Below, piece after piece: positions 1 through 10,949 of a DNA stretch of 64,000 nt. The DNA comes from Sphagnum compactum (lineage: Eukaryota; Bryophyta; Sphagnopsida; Sphagnales), in the NCBI GenBank assembly GCA_965153455.1, contig OZ234495.1, forward strand, positions 10,536,875 through 10,600,874, written 5' to 3'. The notes under the pieces were generated by a model, which saw only the letters and a list, made by a program, of their open reading frames with translations, was not told the DNA's origin and did not search any database. The position numbers were made by a program, and so were the translations under genes. How positions within the stretch are numbered: the stretch's first letter is position 1; every line of letters begins with the position of its first letter.

Positions 1-158
1 TAGCAATTATCATACTTTCTCCATTTTCATTCTGAAAGTACCAGGTACCGTCTTCGTGTCCTTTGGCTCCTGTAATAAGACCTAGTATAAGAAGTCCATT
101 GTTCAATTCTTGCAATCTGGAACCTAATTGGGAAGCTCAATTGTTGGCTTGTATACAG

Positions 159-3109
159 GAGAGGCAGAAAGTCATATATGAGGAGCAAAGGAAGTTGGTG
201 CAACAGCAGGCTCAGACCAAAGCCCAGTTGGCCCGATATGAGGATGAACTTACTCGAAAGCGTATGCAGGTTTGTTGTTACTTCTACTGACCTCTTGTCC
301 TTGCAATATTTCTCTTTTCTGCCATAAAATGAGGTAAGCTTTGGTACTTCTAACTTGGGGGTGGCCAAAGAGTTCAAATCTCAGTGATACTGATGTCCAA
401 TATCTGGTGGTGAAATGGCTGTTGGCTAAAAATAGGCTGAACATGAAGCACAAAGACAACGCAACGCAGAGCTCGTGAAAATGCAAGAAGAGGCAGCAGT
501 GCGCCAAGAACAAATTAGGAGGAGCACAGAGGAACAAATCCAAGCTCAACGCCGGCAGACTGAAAAGGAGAGAGCAGAGATTGAAAGGGAGACCATTCGA
601 GTAAGGGCCATGGCAGAGGCTGAGGGACGAGCCTATGAGGCTAAGGCAGCTGAGGATGTGAACCGCAGAATGCTGATAGAGCGTGCAAACATGGAGAAGG
701 AAAAGTGGCTTGCTGCAATTAACAGCACATTTGGTCATATTGGAGGTACTTGCTCTTGGAGTCACAATGTTGCAGATATATGAAACTGTGTCCTTTATGT
801 TGGCCTGCACTTCAATTGATTTGTAGCTGATGTTCTTTGACGGCCTAAATCTGGCTGTCATGGCTAAATTCCTTAGGAGTAAATGCCTGCAATGTGGGAC
901 TTCTAACTGAGTTTCTTGGAGGGCTACACTACCAGGAAGTTCATGGAACAAAAACTTGGTGTACTCTCCATGGCTTGGCTTGTTTGTCTTTTGTTCTGAA
1001 TTGACCTGAAAAGGAGCATGTTTGCATGTTGGATTCATTTTTCTTTTTAGTATTGTCTGTTGTGAAGACAGGGTGTAGAAGAAATTCTGGTTGTTTGATC
1101 TAGGTTGAGATAGAGTTTAGATCTGCAATGCAGGTGGGCTGAGGGCTATACTTACGGATCGGGATAAGCTTGTGGTTGCGATTGGAGGAGCAACAGCCCT
1201 TGCAGCTGGAGTCTACACCACGAGGTTAACCTCATGCTCTTAGCTCTCTCCAGCTCATGATGAAACCTTAGAAGTGATTCCAGTTTTCAGTTGCCTTTAA
1301 TTTGACGGTGGAGGACAACTATCTTAAGTGAGTTCATTTATGTTCACATTTCTGATACAGTTCTTTTGTATGCTCAAGGGATCATCACTAACCTGACATG
1401 GTTGTCAAAATTAGGGAGGGTGCACGTGTGTTGTGGCGTCATGTTGACCGGATACTGGGACAACCTGCATTGATTCGTGAATCATCAAGAGGCAAATATC
1501 CCTGGTCAAATTGGTTGAGCCGCCCCAGCAGCACATCAACAGGAGCTGGGGGCACTCCTGCTGTTGGTGGGGCTGCAGAGCGGACAGAGGCAATTAAGAG
1601 TGGAAAGGGTTTTGGTGAAGTAATCCTCCCTCCATCGTTACACAGCAGAATTCGTCAGCTAGCAGCAGTGACAGCAAACACTAAAAAGCATGCAGCACCG
1701 TACCGCAACATGCTATTTTATGGACCTCCGGGCACTGGCAAGACCATGGCAGCCAAGGAACTAGCTTTGCAGTCGGTGTGTTTCTGAAACTCGATTGGTG
1801 GTGAATATTGAGATCACCTCTGCCCATAAAATTGCTGAATTCATTTCATTAGAGTGATATTGTTGTGAATTTGTCTCTCATCCTTTTTTGCATATCAGTT
1901 CTTGTTAACAGTTGGTGTGGAGCCTGTGCTCATTTGCAGATCCTCAACAATTTTGTCCTCTTTATGTTTACAGGGCTTGGACTATGCGTTGATGACAGGT
2001 GGTGATGTAGCACCATTAGGCCCAAATGCTGTTACTAAGATCCATGAACTTTTTGATTGGGCTGGGAAAAGCCGAAAGGGTCTCATCCTGTTCATAGATG
2101 AGGCCGATGCATTTTTATGCGAGTAAGCAACCTGGTTGTTTCTGGACTACTGAATTTCAGTTGACTGAATCTCTCTTGACATCTGATAGCTTAAGTTAAG
2201 GAGCATTGCTACAATTCTATCTTTGTTAAATCAAAATTGAAACAAACCCTGTTCAAATAAGAACAAAGAACATGTAGGATTGAGTATATTATGCCTAGAC
2301 AAGACATGACACCTGCTGGGATTGCAGGCGGAATAAGACAAGCATGAGTGAGGCCCAGCGGAGTGCATTGAATGCATTGCTCTATCACACTGGCGATCAA
2401 TCACGAGACATTGTCTTAGTGCTGGCCACAAACCGGCCAAGTGATTTGGACTCAGCAGTGACTGACCGTGTCGATGAAGTTCTGGAATTTCCACTTCCAG
2501 GAGAGGAAGAACGCTTGAAGCTTCTCAAGCTATATTTGAACAAATACATTGCACAGGCTGGGAGCCAATTTCGGGGTTGGAAAACTTGGCTGCGAGGCCA
2601 ACAAGACAAGATTGAGATCAAGGGGATTACTGATGACATTCTTCTTGAGGCTGCCCGCAAGACTGAAGGGTTCTCAGGTCGGGAAATTGCAAAGATGATG
2701 GCCAGTGTTCAGGTTCTTTCCCCCTACCCAACTTGGTTACATTAGGCATGCTAATGATTGCTGTTGCAAACCATCCTGACTATAAAGATCTGAACTTTCA
2801 CAGTTAGGGAATAATCATACTAATTTCATATGTAGTTCTGTGATGATACAAATTTCCATTCCTTGTTCATGTGGCTTGCTGTTTCAAATGGTGAAGCAGC
2901 TGAAATTGGTCAGTGTGGTTGTCTGTAGAACGCCAAGGATGTCCAAAAAACTTTTGCTCACAAATTGTTCCTTGCATTGGTTGCAGGGTGCTGTGTATGG
3001 AAGCCTGAAGAGTGTCTTGGATGCTGACTTATTTAGGGAGGTTGTTGATTACAAGGTTGCTGAACATGCTCAGCGCCAGCATCTAAGACAACAAGGATAT
3101 TCTTCTTAG
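159..3109 (+). CDS. ATAD3: ATAD3-type mitochondrial AAA ATPase (5' end outside window)
   Basis: Inner-membrane AAA+ ATPase tied to mitochondrial nucleoid and membrane organisation; the role comes from the family. Exons joined in phase: 159-269, 436-745, 1134-1224, 1415-1775, 1974-2122, 2328-2712, 2987-3109 (stop TAG). The first two exons encode the long charged coiled coil typical of ATAD3 (a run containing [16 protein letters not shown]). A short hydrophobic segment follows (1165-1215, [17 protein letters not shown]), then the AAA module. Walker A GPPGTGKT is at 1722-1745, Walker [11 protein letters not shown] near 2086-2115, and sensor/arginine-finger region [16 protein letters not shown] near 2420-2470. 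The C-terminus ends LRQQGYSS. The N-terminal exons lie left of the window; the left boundary of the first exon at 159 is a splice guess. A polyadenylation-type AATAAA is at 3342. Identification is firm. Confidence 0.93.
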
Positions 3110-3390
3110 TGTCTGACAAATGAAATCTTTTAGGAATTTCATTACTCTGATTGGTGGGGACGCCAATGAGAACATTTTGATCGTTGTTTTCAACTATTTC
3201 CCATACCCAACATTTTGCTAGTGATCAAAGCCAAGGAAGAATTTATAGGTTACATGCTCACAATTAGGACTGGAGGTATGCATTTGTCTATCAAAGATTT
3301 ATTGTGAGTCTTCATTTTGGAAGAGGAAGGCTTTTGTTTTGAATAAACATGGGCCTCGATGTGTGAATCGTTGTCCCAATGTCAAAATCA

Positions 3391-5259
3391 TTAAAGACAA
3401 TCAGATACCTGGCCATCATTAGGTTGCACAGTGTAAGGCTTTCCACCATAGGAGTTGTACCAGACAATCACATTCCACTTATGTAGACGGAGTACAAAGT
3501 TATCTTGTATCCTTTTGTGCTGAAAAAAATCAGCCAGGGAAGCAATGAAGTTCCTCTGCTTCTCAAGCTCAGAGAACATTTGTAACCCTGCACCTAGCAC
3601 CGCCAACACTGCAAATATTGTTCAATTTGGTAAAGGAATGGGGAAGGTATGGGGTGTTTGGTGTAAGGGGATTCAGTGTTCATTGATAGGTGAATTAAAA
3701 CAGATTAGGATTTCAAGCTTAGAATACAAAAAGTTGTGTAAAGCCCTAGTTGGTGCACTCATCGGGTTTTAAATTGCTCAAAACAGACTAAAGATCAGGA
3801 AGATATGGGCCTGGAACTAGAGTGGGGTGCAGAGCTATTTTTTCAAAAAAATTGAAGCAAACTATCATTCAGCCTCTTCCCTCATTTTGTGCTGTGCTAA
3901 TTTGCTTCTGACACTCAAAGAACATTTGTAATCCCTCAGTTTGCAGGTCCAATCACACAAAAATTGCTCAATTTGTTTAAGGACTGAGGAAAGCAATGGA
4001 AAATATTTGGTGATGGGTGGTTATACCCTAAGAGCTTTGTGAATGAAAAACCTGTTCATGGACAACCAGCTTGATTATGGAACAGACTGTGTGCCAGAGA
4101 AGGGAATGAGGGCTCACTACGCTCTCTGTCAGATACAGGCCAACATTGACACTGCAAGGAAATTTTACTCTCCTTCTGAGATGTGTTTCCTTGAATACAA
4201 CAGGGCATAACAATACCACAACATTCAAGAAGGGTCTTATTCTGCTTTGGGAGATCCATGACTTCAGTTGATACACAGTTTCTCAACAACTGATATACAT
4301 TGGATCTGAGTTGGGGCACTCACATATCATTCACATAACTATGTTGACAATCTAGCTCTTGACAGATCCTCCAACTTACTCTTTGTAGGAATGGAAAACT
4401 GGAATTCAGCTTTACAGCTGCAGAATGTCCTTTGATAAAATCCTTATCCCATGCTTGCCTCTTCTTGTTATGCCGTTGATATGATTCTTTGTGACAAGAG
4501 TATCAATAAACTGCTCCTCCTACCCATTAACTTCTCAGGGCTCAACAATGGCAAGCTCACAAGCTTGAAGCAACTGCTAGGTGGGCTGTCTATACTGCCA
4601 GCAGTTGTCTCTAGAAGCAGTCATGGCAAAAATCCCCCAGTATTGCCAGCAATTCTGGTAAATTTAATTTCCTTCTGTTTGTATTTGAGGGTAAAGAAAC
4701 ACACTTGCTGTTATACCTCCTCAAACCTTTGCATCAGGCTCAACATTTGCAAGAGTTCCAGATAGAGGCTAACTGAATTTTTCAGCTTGGATATACGACT
4801 TTGCAAAAGAGGACCCAAGAGCCAAATTTGAGCTCTAAAATAGTCACAATAGATGAGAGATGGAAGTAACCATGGATCTTGTTGTGTGTTGCAGATTCCA
4901 TCTGCAAAGGAAAGGGCTGCTTGGTAGTAATGGATGTTCCTTCAGACCAACTATCGAGCCAGAGCTCCTTGAAGTTCTCCTTGGCAGTCATCCCCTCTAT
5001 TGATTTCACCTGGGATATGCGCATGGATCTATTCATGTGCCTGCCATCTGCTACAGTAACCTCCATAGCATTTTTCGCATGTCTATTGTCTAGGTGTTAC
5101 TTTGCCGATGCCTGACTTATTCCATACATGAACATATTCCCTGGTCACTACCCAATTGTCCCATCCTGCCTCAGGAGCAACAAGCTGTAAAACCTGAATC
5201 TCAAATACCTCATAGTTGCTTTGCTGGTTTCTCAAGCTTTTCTTCTTTGTCACTGACAT
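3391..5259 (-). pseudogene. Unrecognised minus-strand gene or gene relic
   Basis: Several minus-strand stretches look like exons but match no family I recognise. Piece 1 (5259 to about 5110) opens MSVTKKKSLRNQQSNYEVFE and ends before a possible GTAACA donor. Piece 2 (about 5060-4870) includes KENFKELWLDSWSEGT. Piece 3 (4834-4717) has a TTTTAG acceptor and a GAG/GTATAA donor and encodes 39 residues (IWLLGPLLQSRISKLK...). The last piece (3608-3391) has a TTTGCAG acceptor, encodes LEKQRNFIASLADFFQHK followed by a Trp/Tyr-rich end, and stops at 3391. Between 4717 and 3610 reading frames are broken by stops, and 3890-4010 holds a diverged copy of the last exon's start. It lies tail to tail with the ATAD3 gene. 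Either a divergent gene whose middle exons I cannot join or a decaying copy; the mixed frames favour decay. Confidence 0.35.
3550..4016. repeat. Diverged local duplication, two copies about 350 bp apart
   Basis: The stretch from about 3552 to 3660 and that from about 3902 to 4016 share blocks in the same order: AGAACATTTGTAA, a CAAAT/GCTCAATTTG block, and a GGAAAG...TGG tail ending near TTTGGTG. Similarity is patchy, so it is an old duplication. The left copy keeps the open minus-strand exon; the right copy has an early stop. Confidence 0.5.
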
Positions 5260-5299
5260 GGCAGAACTAGAGGAAATCACACTGAGCAATGGGAACCCA

Positions 5300-7200
5300 G
5301 ATTTACGCTCATGATAAGGTCAAATTGATACTATTACAGGTTGTGGGTTGCCTTGGACTGATTTCTTCTGTACTCAACCACACAGAAGTTGTGAGACACC
5401 AAAAGCTCGTGGAGCACAGCTATTTACATTGGTAAAAGGCCTTTGCCTTTCTCAATCATGCCACACAACAAATTAGGCCAAATCCATTGTGCCATCAAGA
5501 TTTTAGAGTCATTTTCTCCAGCTTCTCTGGCTGAATGTTATAATGACATGAACTAATAAGGAATGTGGTCAAGTTCACTCAGAATTTCATTAGGTTTTAG
5601 GTGAAATTGAGACAATTTCACTAGGTAAGAAATTTAGTGAATTTGTTATGCCTTCTAGTGAATTGGGACCAGTTGTTAGAAATAGAATGATTTCACTTAA
5701 CAATTATGAAAGGAAAGAATCTAAAACCCCAAACACTTTTGATTTAATGTTAAAGGCAAGAGTTGCTAACTCCAAAGAGAGTCCAATGTTATCATCCATG
5801 AGAGACTGAAAGGAAGGTCTCAAATGCATTTCATTCTTGGCTTTAAAACTCATGGTGGTGGAAGAATTCAAGGCATCTAATAATAACCAATGTCCAACAG
5901 ATTGGTTCAAAATGCAAGCAAAGACAACAAGTTTCAAACAATCAACTATTGTTTGACAAATGAATCATGTAATTTGAGGAGGAACATGGCTAGACATTTG
6001 AACATTAGTTTGCTTGTTGTAACACATGATAATAGCTCCACAAAAAAGAAGCACTTCTTGGGATAATATTACCTCGCTTACAAACTTGCAAAAAAATTTA
6101 GATAATTAGTAAAAATTTTAGAAAAATTTATTCATTCATAAACATAAAGTTATCAACATAAAAAAATAAATAAAAAGCCATTTACCTTGTTTTAACAAGT
6201 GTATTCAATTTCCTTGGTCGAATTCCAGACTCAATACAAGCTTTCGTCCACTCTCATCTCCATTTTTCAGATTTCTTTGTCAGTTATATATTTTTGGATA
6301 TTAGACTACACAAAATTGATTGAATCATATTTAAAAATTTTGCATACCCTTTCTACAACAGTAGCATACTATATGCTAATAAATTTTGAAAAATGCATGA
6401 CTAAAACAAGTGCCATTGAAACTTTTTTCCTATCATCATCCCTGTTGCTTACAACATCACTAACATCAACATAGTCATTTGCATCATCATTTACATCATC
6501 ATTAATTATCAGTTTATTCTCATTTAAATCTTAATTAAACCTCAATTAAGTCCTAGTTAACTGTCCATTAATTTGCTTGGTCGATGCACACATAAAAACT
6601 TCTATGGAAACTTCTTTAAATTAGGTCCCCAATGGAGTATAATCTAAGTTAAGTTTTAATTAAGTTTTAATTCACTATGGAACCTTTGTTGAACTAGGTC
6701 TGCAATGAGGTATAAATAAAAGTACGACCTCCCATTACCTTCAGTTTGTTCAACACAAATTTTGAGTACAACTTCTTGTTATAACCTTTGTTTTCATACG
6801 TCATTAGAATAAAACTTTATTTGAATCATCTTTTATCATATATCATGTTCTTGCCTTGCATCTTTATGTTTTTAATCTTGGATTACACTTATAAGATCAC
6901 AAACTCAGAATTTTTCACTCATGCTTGTCCAAATGCTTGCTATTTGTCTGACAATGTGTATGGAATCAAATTGGTTATCCCCAATAGTATGAACTGAAAA
7001 AGGCTTTGCCTGATACAACACATCTGTATCAGCCGTCATCAATTCCACAATGGTTGAATATCAGGCACTTCAGGTTTGAAGAAGCAGGTGAAGTGTTAAG
7101 GTTATGAAATTGATACACTGTAACAGAAAAATTAACTCCAGTAACACCCACAATTCTGTATAAACTTCCTATAGATCTGCTACATTGATGCTTGTACAGA
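5300..7200. other. Gene-free AT-rich stretch
   Basis: Only short unsupported open frames. From about 6060 the sequence is strongly AT-rich, with TTAATTAAG/TTTTAATTAAG motifs repeated around 6530-6675. I see no gene, RNA gene or mobile element here. Confidence 0.6.
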
Positions 7201-7208
7201 ATTGCAAC

Positions 7209-7226
7209 GGGTTTAGGGTTTAGGGT
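7209..7226. repeat. Interstitial plant telomere-type repeat
   Basis: GGTTTAGGGTTTAGGGT, about two and a half units of the plant telomere repeat TTTAGGG. It lies just 3' of the GEM-like gene and five bases left of a perfect inverted repeat. Confidence 0.85.
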
Positions 7227-7230
7227 CGCG

Positions 7231-7264
7231 TTCATATCATGTATCTGATGATACATGATATGAA
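7231..7264. repeat. Perfect 15-bp inverted repeat with 4-nt loop
   Basis: Left arm TTCATATCATGTATC (7231-7245), loop TGAT (7246-7249), right arm GATACATGATATGAA (7250-7264); no mismatches. It lies about 470 bp beyond the stop codon of the minus-strand GEM-like gene. No U-run follows as in a bacterial terminator, and the host is a eukaryote. It may be a hairpin in a 3' UTR or a fold-back left by a repeat. Confidence 0.9.
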
Positions 7265-7733
7265 GGCAGAATCACCAGTACTCTGCACCTACTACGTGCC
7301 AAGCATGGCACTCTTTTACCAGTTAACATATAGTCCATATCCACCAGATTATAGACAAACTTGATATTTTCCACCTCGTACATAAGAAATGTCTGATATA
7401 CGTCAATCAGATAGTCTCACCTAGTTCAAACCTGAATGTCATCTGATGTATACAAAATACATAACAAAGTACACTGTAGGCCAACAAGGCCCAGGAAGTC
7501 ATGCGAATGTGCATTCAATTGTGGTTAGTATATCAATAACCTCATAGAAAAGGCAGAACTAAGGAAAACAAATCAATTGACCTCTGCAATCATGGCGTTG
7601 TATCTAATCACTACACTACCATATGTGCTCTTTTAGCCTGACCTTGTTCAAGGTGAAGAACAAATGCTCTTAGGATGACACAAGCCCTGTATTACCCTGT
7701 TGTGTATTTACCCCATGCTTAGCATGTTGACTT

Positions 7734-10253
7734 CTATGTGTACTGACTTCCAAAGTGAGACTGTCCTGATGATGCTGAGTTTTGACCTGCTGCTTGACTG
7801 GGAACAGATGTAGGTTGCCATCCTTGATTCTGTCCAGAAGATTGTTGTGAAGAGTACACAGTTTGGTAAGGTACTCCAGACCCTTGATGGGTGCTTACAC
7901 TCATCAGAGCCCTTGGAGGGTAGAAGCCACTTTGGGGATTTGAGGAATTTTTCCCTCTCCTGAGTATAGACTCCCTCATATTCTTCAATCCTTTGTCATA
8001 GTTCACAAATCCTGTGAACCAAAACTCATGTCCATCATCCATGAATACTAGGATGTACTTCTCTGTTGGTTTATTCTGGTTCTCTGAGGGAGCCACATCA
8101 CACACTTTCTCCAACGGCAGTACCACCTGCCCATACCCAAAAATTTAGAACAGCTGCTTATCAAGTCAATAGAGATCCAAGAAGGCAAGTTTATGCCTCC
8201 CACCCTGAAGCTAGCTAGTATTACCATGCAGACACCTATTATCACAGGCCAAAAGTGCAGTCCTTCATGCTACAAGTAAACAAGTGTCAATTGTTCAACT
8301 TAGTTAACCTGGAAGACTCCATTTCACAACTGCAAAGTTAAACAGCAAACAAAGGATATTCAATCGCTTATGTGAACAGTTTCTGTTGTGTTAAATGAGG
8401 AAATTGTGCACAAGTGGGAACTCAGTGAGACCTTGCAGGTTGCGATACCATACAACCACCCCAATTCTTATCTTTAAAAAATACTAGGCAAATTTCTAAA
8501 ACCACTCTGAATCCACTTAGGCTGCATGCAGCAAGACTCGTCTGGGAAACATTCTCTATCAGAATTGAAAGACTGGTTTGGGAACATCAGTGGCCACTCT
8601 GCCCATTGGAACTCTAGTCTACCAGGGCAAACTACCTGCAGTAACCAGAAGCGCCTTGCTACTAATATTCCACTGGAAGCCTGACTGGCTCAACTGAAAA
8701 CATACAAGGACAAAAGCTGCAATACCTTGTAATAGCTCAATGCCTGCTGACCAGGAGTGGGTGCATATGCAATAGGACGGTCACTGCAGAAGGCAAATTT
8801 CTGATCGGTAATATACAGTGTGCCACTAATAGGACTTCTCGAGGTGGACAAATAGCAGGCATAGGTTTTAAGAAGCCGCTCATTTGGTGCTAATCCAAAA
8901 ATTTGCTTATAAAGTCCTTCAAAGCCACCTCCTGTCAGTAACTTGCTCCCCTGGCTGATTATTCCCAAGGCTGAATCTGACACAGAGTTCCCTACTTTCA
9001 CTGTACCCATGCACCCCCAAGAAGACCAGATTAACAACACAATCTCCAATCTTTCAATATCGTGCAAACAGGGCATTGCGTCATGAATGGCTACACCCAT
9101 GGCTTCATACCGAGAAGCTAATCCAGAAAAGGAAAATCTGAGGGAGACTTTTTTCCACACCGCTTTTATAATGGCATCCTACACAAATGAAGAACTTTGC
9201 TCTCAGCTGCCAACATAACCAACATAGGACTTGAAGCTGAATGCAAGACACAGTACTCAAGAACCTGATTTGCATAGATCTCAAGAAAGATGAAGACTTA
9301 CAATGGCCCCAAACATTTCCAGCTATGCACTCCACCTGCTTTCCAAGCTTGTTCAAGAAATCAATGGGACCTGTACACAAACATGCACTCAGTCAGCTGC
9401 AGCAATACAGACGCAAACAATAATTTTTGGTACATGCATCAAACCATAGTCAAAATAATCGCAGACTCCCCTCTACCAATATAGCAAATAATAATCAATC
9501 AGTTTGGGTCTACAAGACTTCCCTCCCTTAGTTTCTCCAAGGTCTGCCAGTTTTCACTGTAAACCTACATTGAATTGCAGGAAAATTCTGAGAACAAAAT
9601 TCAGACTTTTATTGTGAAACTCCATGAACATCCACCCAAAAAAAGGAAAATTTGATCCTAGACATAACTGCCATAGCACGCCTGATACTATCTTCCCTTT
9701 ACAGTATGTACTGTCTCCTATTGAAGGTAGTGTTGTAGGTATTCTTGCAGCACTAGTAGCTTGGAAGGTCACCCCATTCAAAGCCTGTTTTCAGCCTAGG
9801 GTTTCAGTTTAATCCCCACCAGTGGACCAGAAATGTTTCCAACAAAGAACCCTCACAATTGGTGCAAGCCATCACCAAAATCCTCCCACATGAACTCTCT
9901 CTCACCCACAAGAAATGAATTCAAGCAACATATATACCTGCACCACCACGGGAAGCAGTCGGTGGAGTCTGCACATAAGGGTTTCCAGATTGAGGTCCGG
10001 AGAAACCAGTTGTTTGAGGGATCAGTTGCCCACAGTATCCAGCGCTGGATAGATGTGGATTATTCCACTCGTAGCTTGCTGCTGCTGCTGCTCCTCCTCC
10101 TCCTACCTGCTCGTTCCTGCTAGGGTACAAATTAGGGTTTCCACTTTCTGGAGGCGCTGAGGGTTCATAGCTTGAGTAAGGACGACTACTAGAAGAAGCA
10201 GACCCGAAGGGCTGTGCATTGGAATGCCGGTCTGGCCTGTAGTTTGAGCTCAT
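7734..10253 (-). CDS. GEM-like GRAM-domain protein
   Basis: GEM-like/ABA-responsive proteins carry a GRAM (lipid-binding, PH-like) domain; in flowering plants GEM links cell-division control to epidermal patterning. Four exons in phase: 10253-9938, 9370-9302, 9000-8726, 8126-7734, giving 350 residues. Residues 1-105 are Ser/Pro/Gly-rich and disordered. The conserved core starts with NKLGKQVECIAGNVWGHLKV (exon 2 into exon 3), then the GRAM domain at about 157-277, including LLKTYACYLSTSRSPISGTL, FAFCSDRP, SYYKVVLPL and a final HEFWFTGFVNYDKGLK. Residues 278-350 form a Gln/Ser/Gly-rich tail; the family usually ends soon after the GRAM domain. The start ATG opens the Pro/Ser-rich N-terminus typical of the family. 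A CT-rich leader (10890-10932) lies upstream. Strong identification; function in this plant is inferred. Confidence 0.92.
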
Positions 10254-10889
10254 CTTTCGTCCAACGATTGCAACTGCGAATCCCGTTACACAATTTTTGT
10301 CTATATTCAAAATCACGATGCTGAAATGCTTTTTTGCTGCGTCAGCAATAACAACATGTGCATATCCCATGAATGGGAAATCAAAGAGTTGTGCAAGATA
10401 TATGAAGTGGGCGTGTTCCCTCGATCGCTTTGTGAATAAACTCCACATGGTGATCCAAAAGAGCGCAGCTACTTGAGTAGATTTTCTTCTGTGGGGCCCG
10501 GCGCTGTTTGGCTTGGTCTTAGGTAGGAGAACATCAAAGGGGTCTGGGAAAAAGCAAACTGCCCCAGAAGGAGCCTGAAGCTTCCAAAAAGGCAAAAGGG
10601 TTAAAAAGCCATAGCCGGACGGAATTGCGAGCCGACGCCTTGGGGGTGAACCAGCAGTGAGCACCCACGTGTTGGAGGTGCTGGTTCACTCTGGCCACGA
10701 GTCGACTAAAAATCTTCAAAGAGCAAAACTGCGACCACCCCCAAAGACTGCGAGCCAAAAAAAAAAACCAAGCAAGGAGAAAACACACATAGATGCTAAA
10801 ACTAGGAACCGTGACGGCCTGACACCGAATGCAAAAGGCCAAGCCCAAAACGCAAGAACAACGACGCAAAATGCAGTACTTGAGAAAAG

Positions 10890-10932
10890 CTCTCTTCCTT
10901 TTCTCCTTCTCTCCTTCTCTCCTTTTTCTTCA
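10890..10932 (-). promoter_or_regulatory. CT/GA-rich tract upstream of the GEM-like gene
   Basis: TCTCTTCCTTTTCTCC-type pyrimidine run on the plus strand (GA-rich on the gene's strand), about 650 bp before the ATG. Such tracts are common in plant core promoters and 5' leaders. Assignment as promoter is inference. Confidence 0.3.
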
Positions 10933-10949
10933 TTGTTTTGATTGACTTG

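Noticed and set aside
340-420. A TTCAAATC motif reminiscent of a tRNA T-arm
   Set aside because: No matching acceptor, D or anticodon arms; it lies in an ATAD3 intron. I found no tRNA or rRNA gene in the window.
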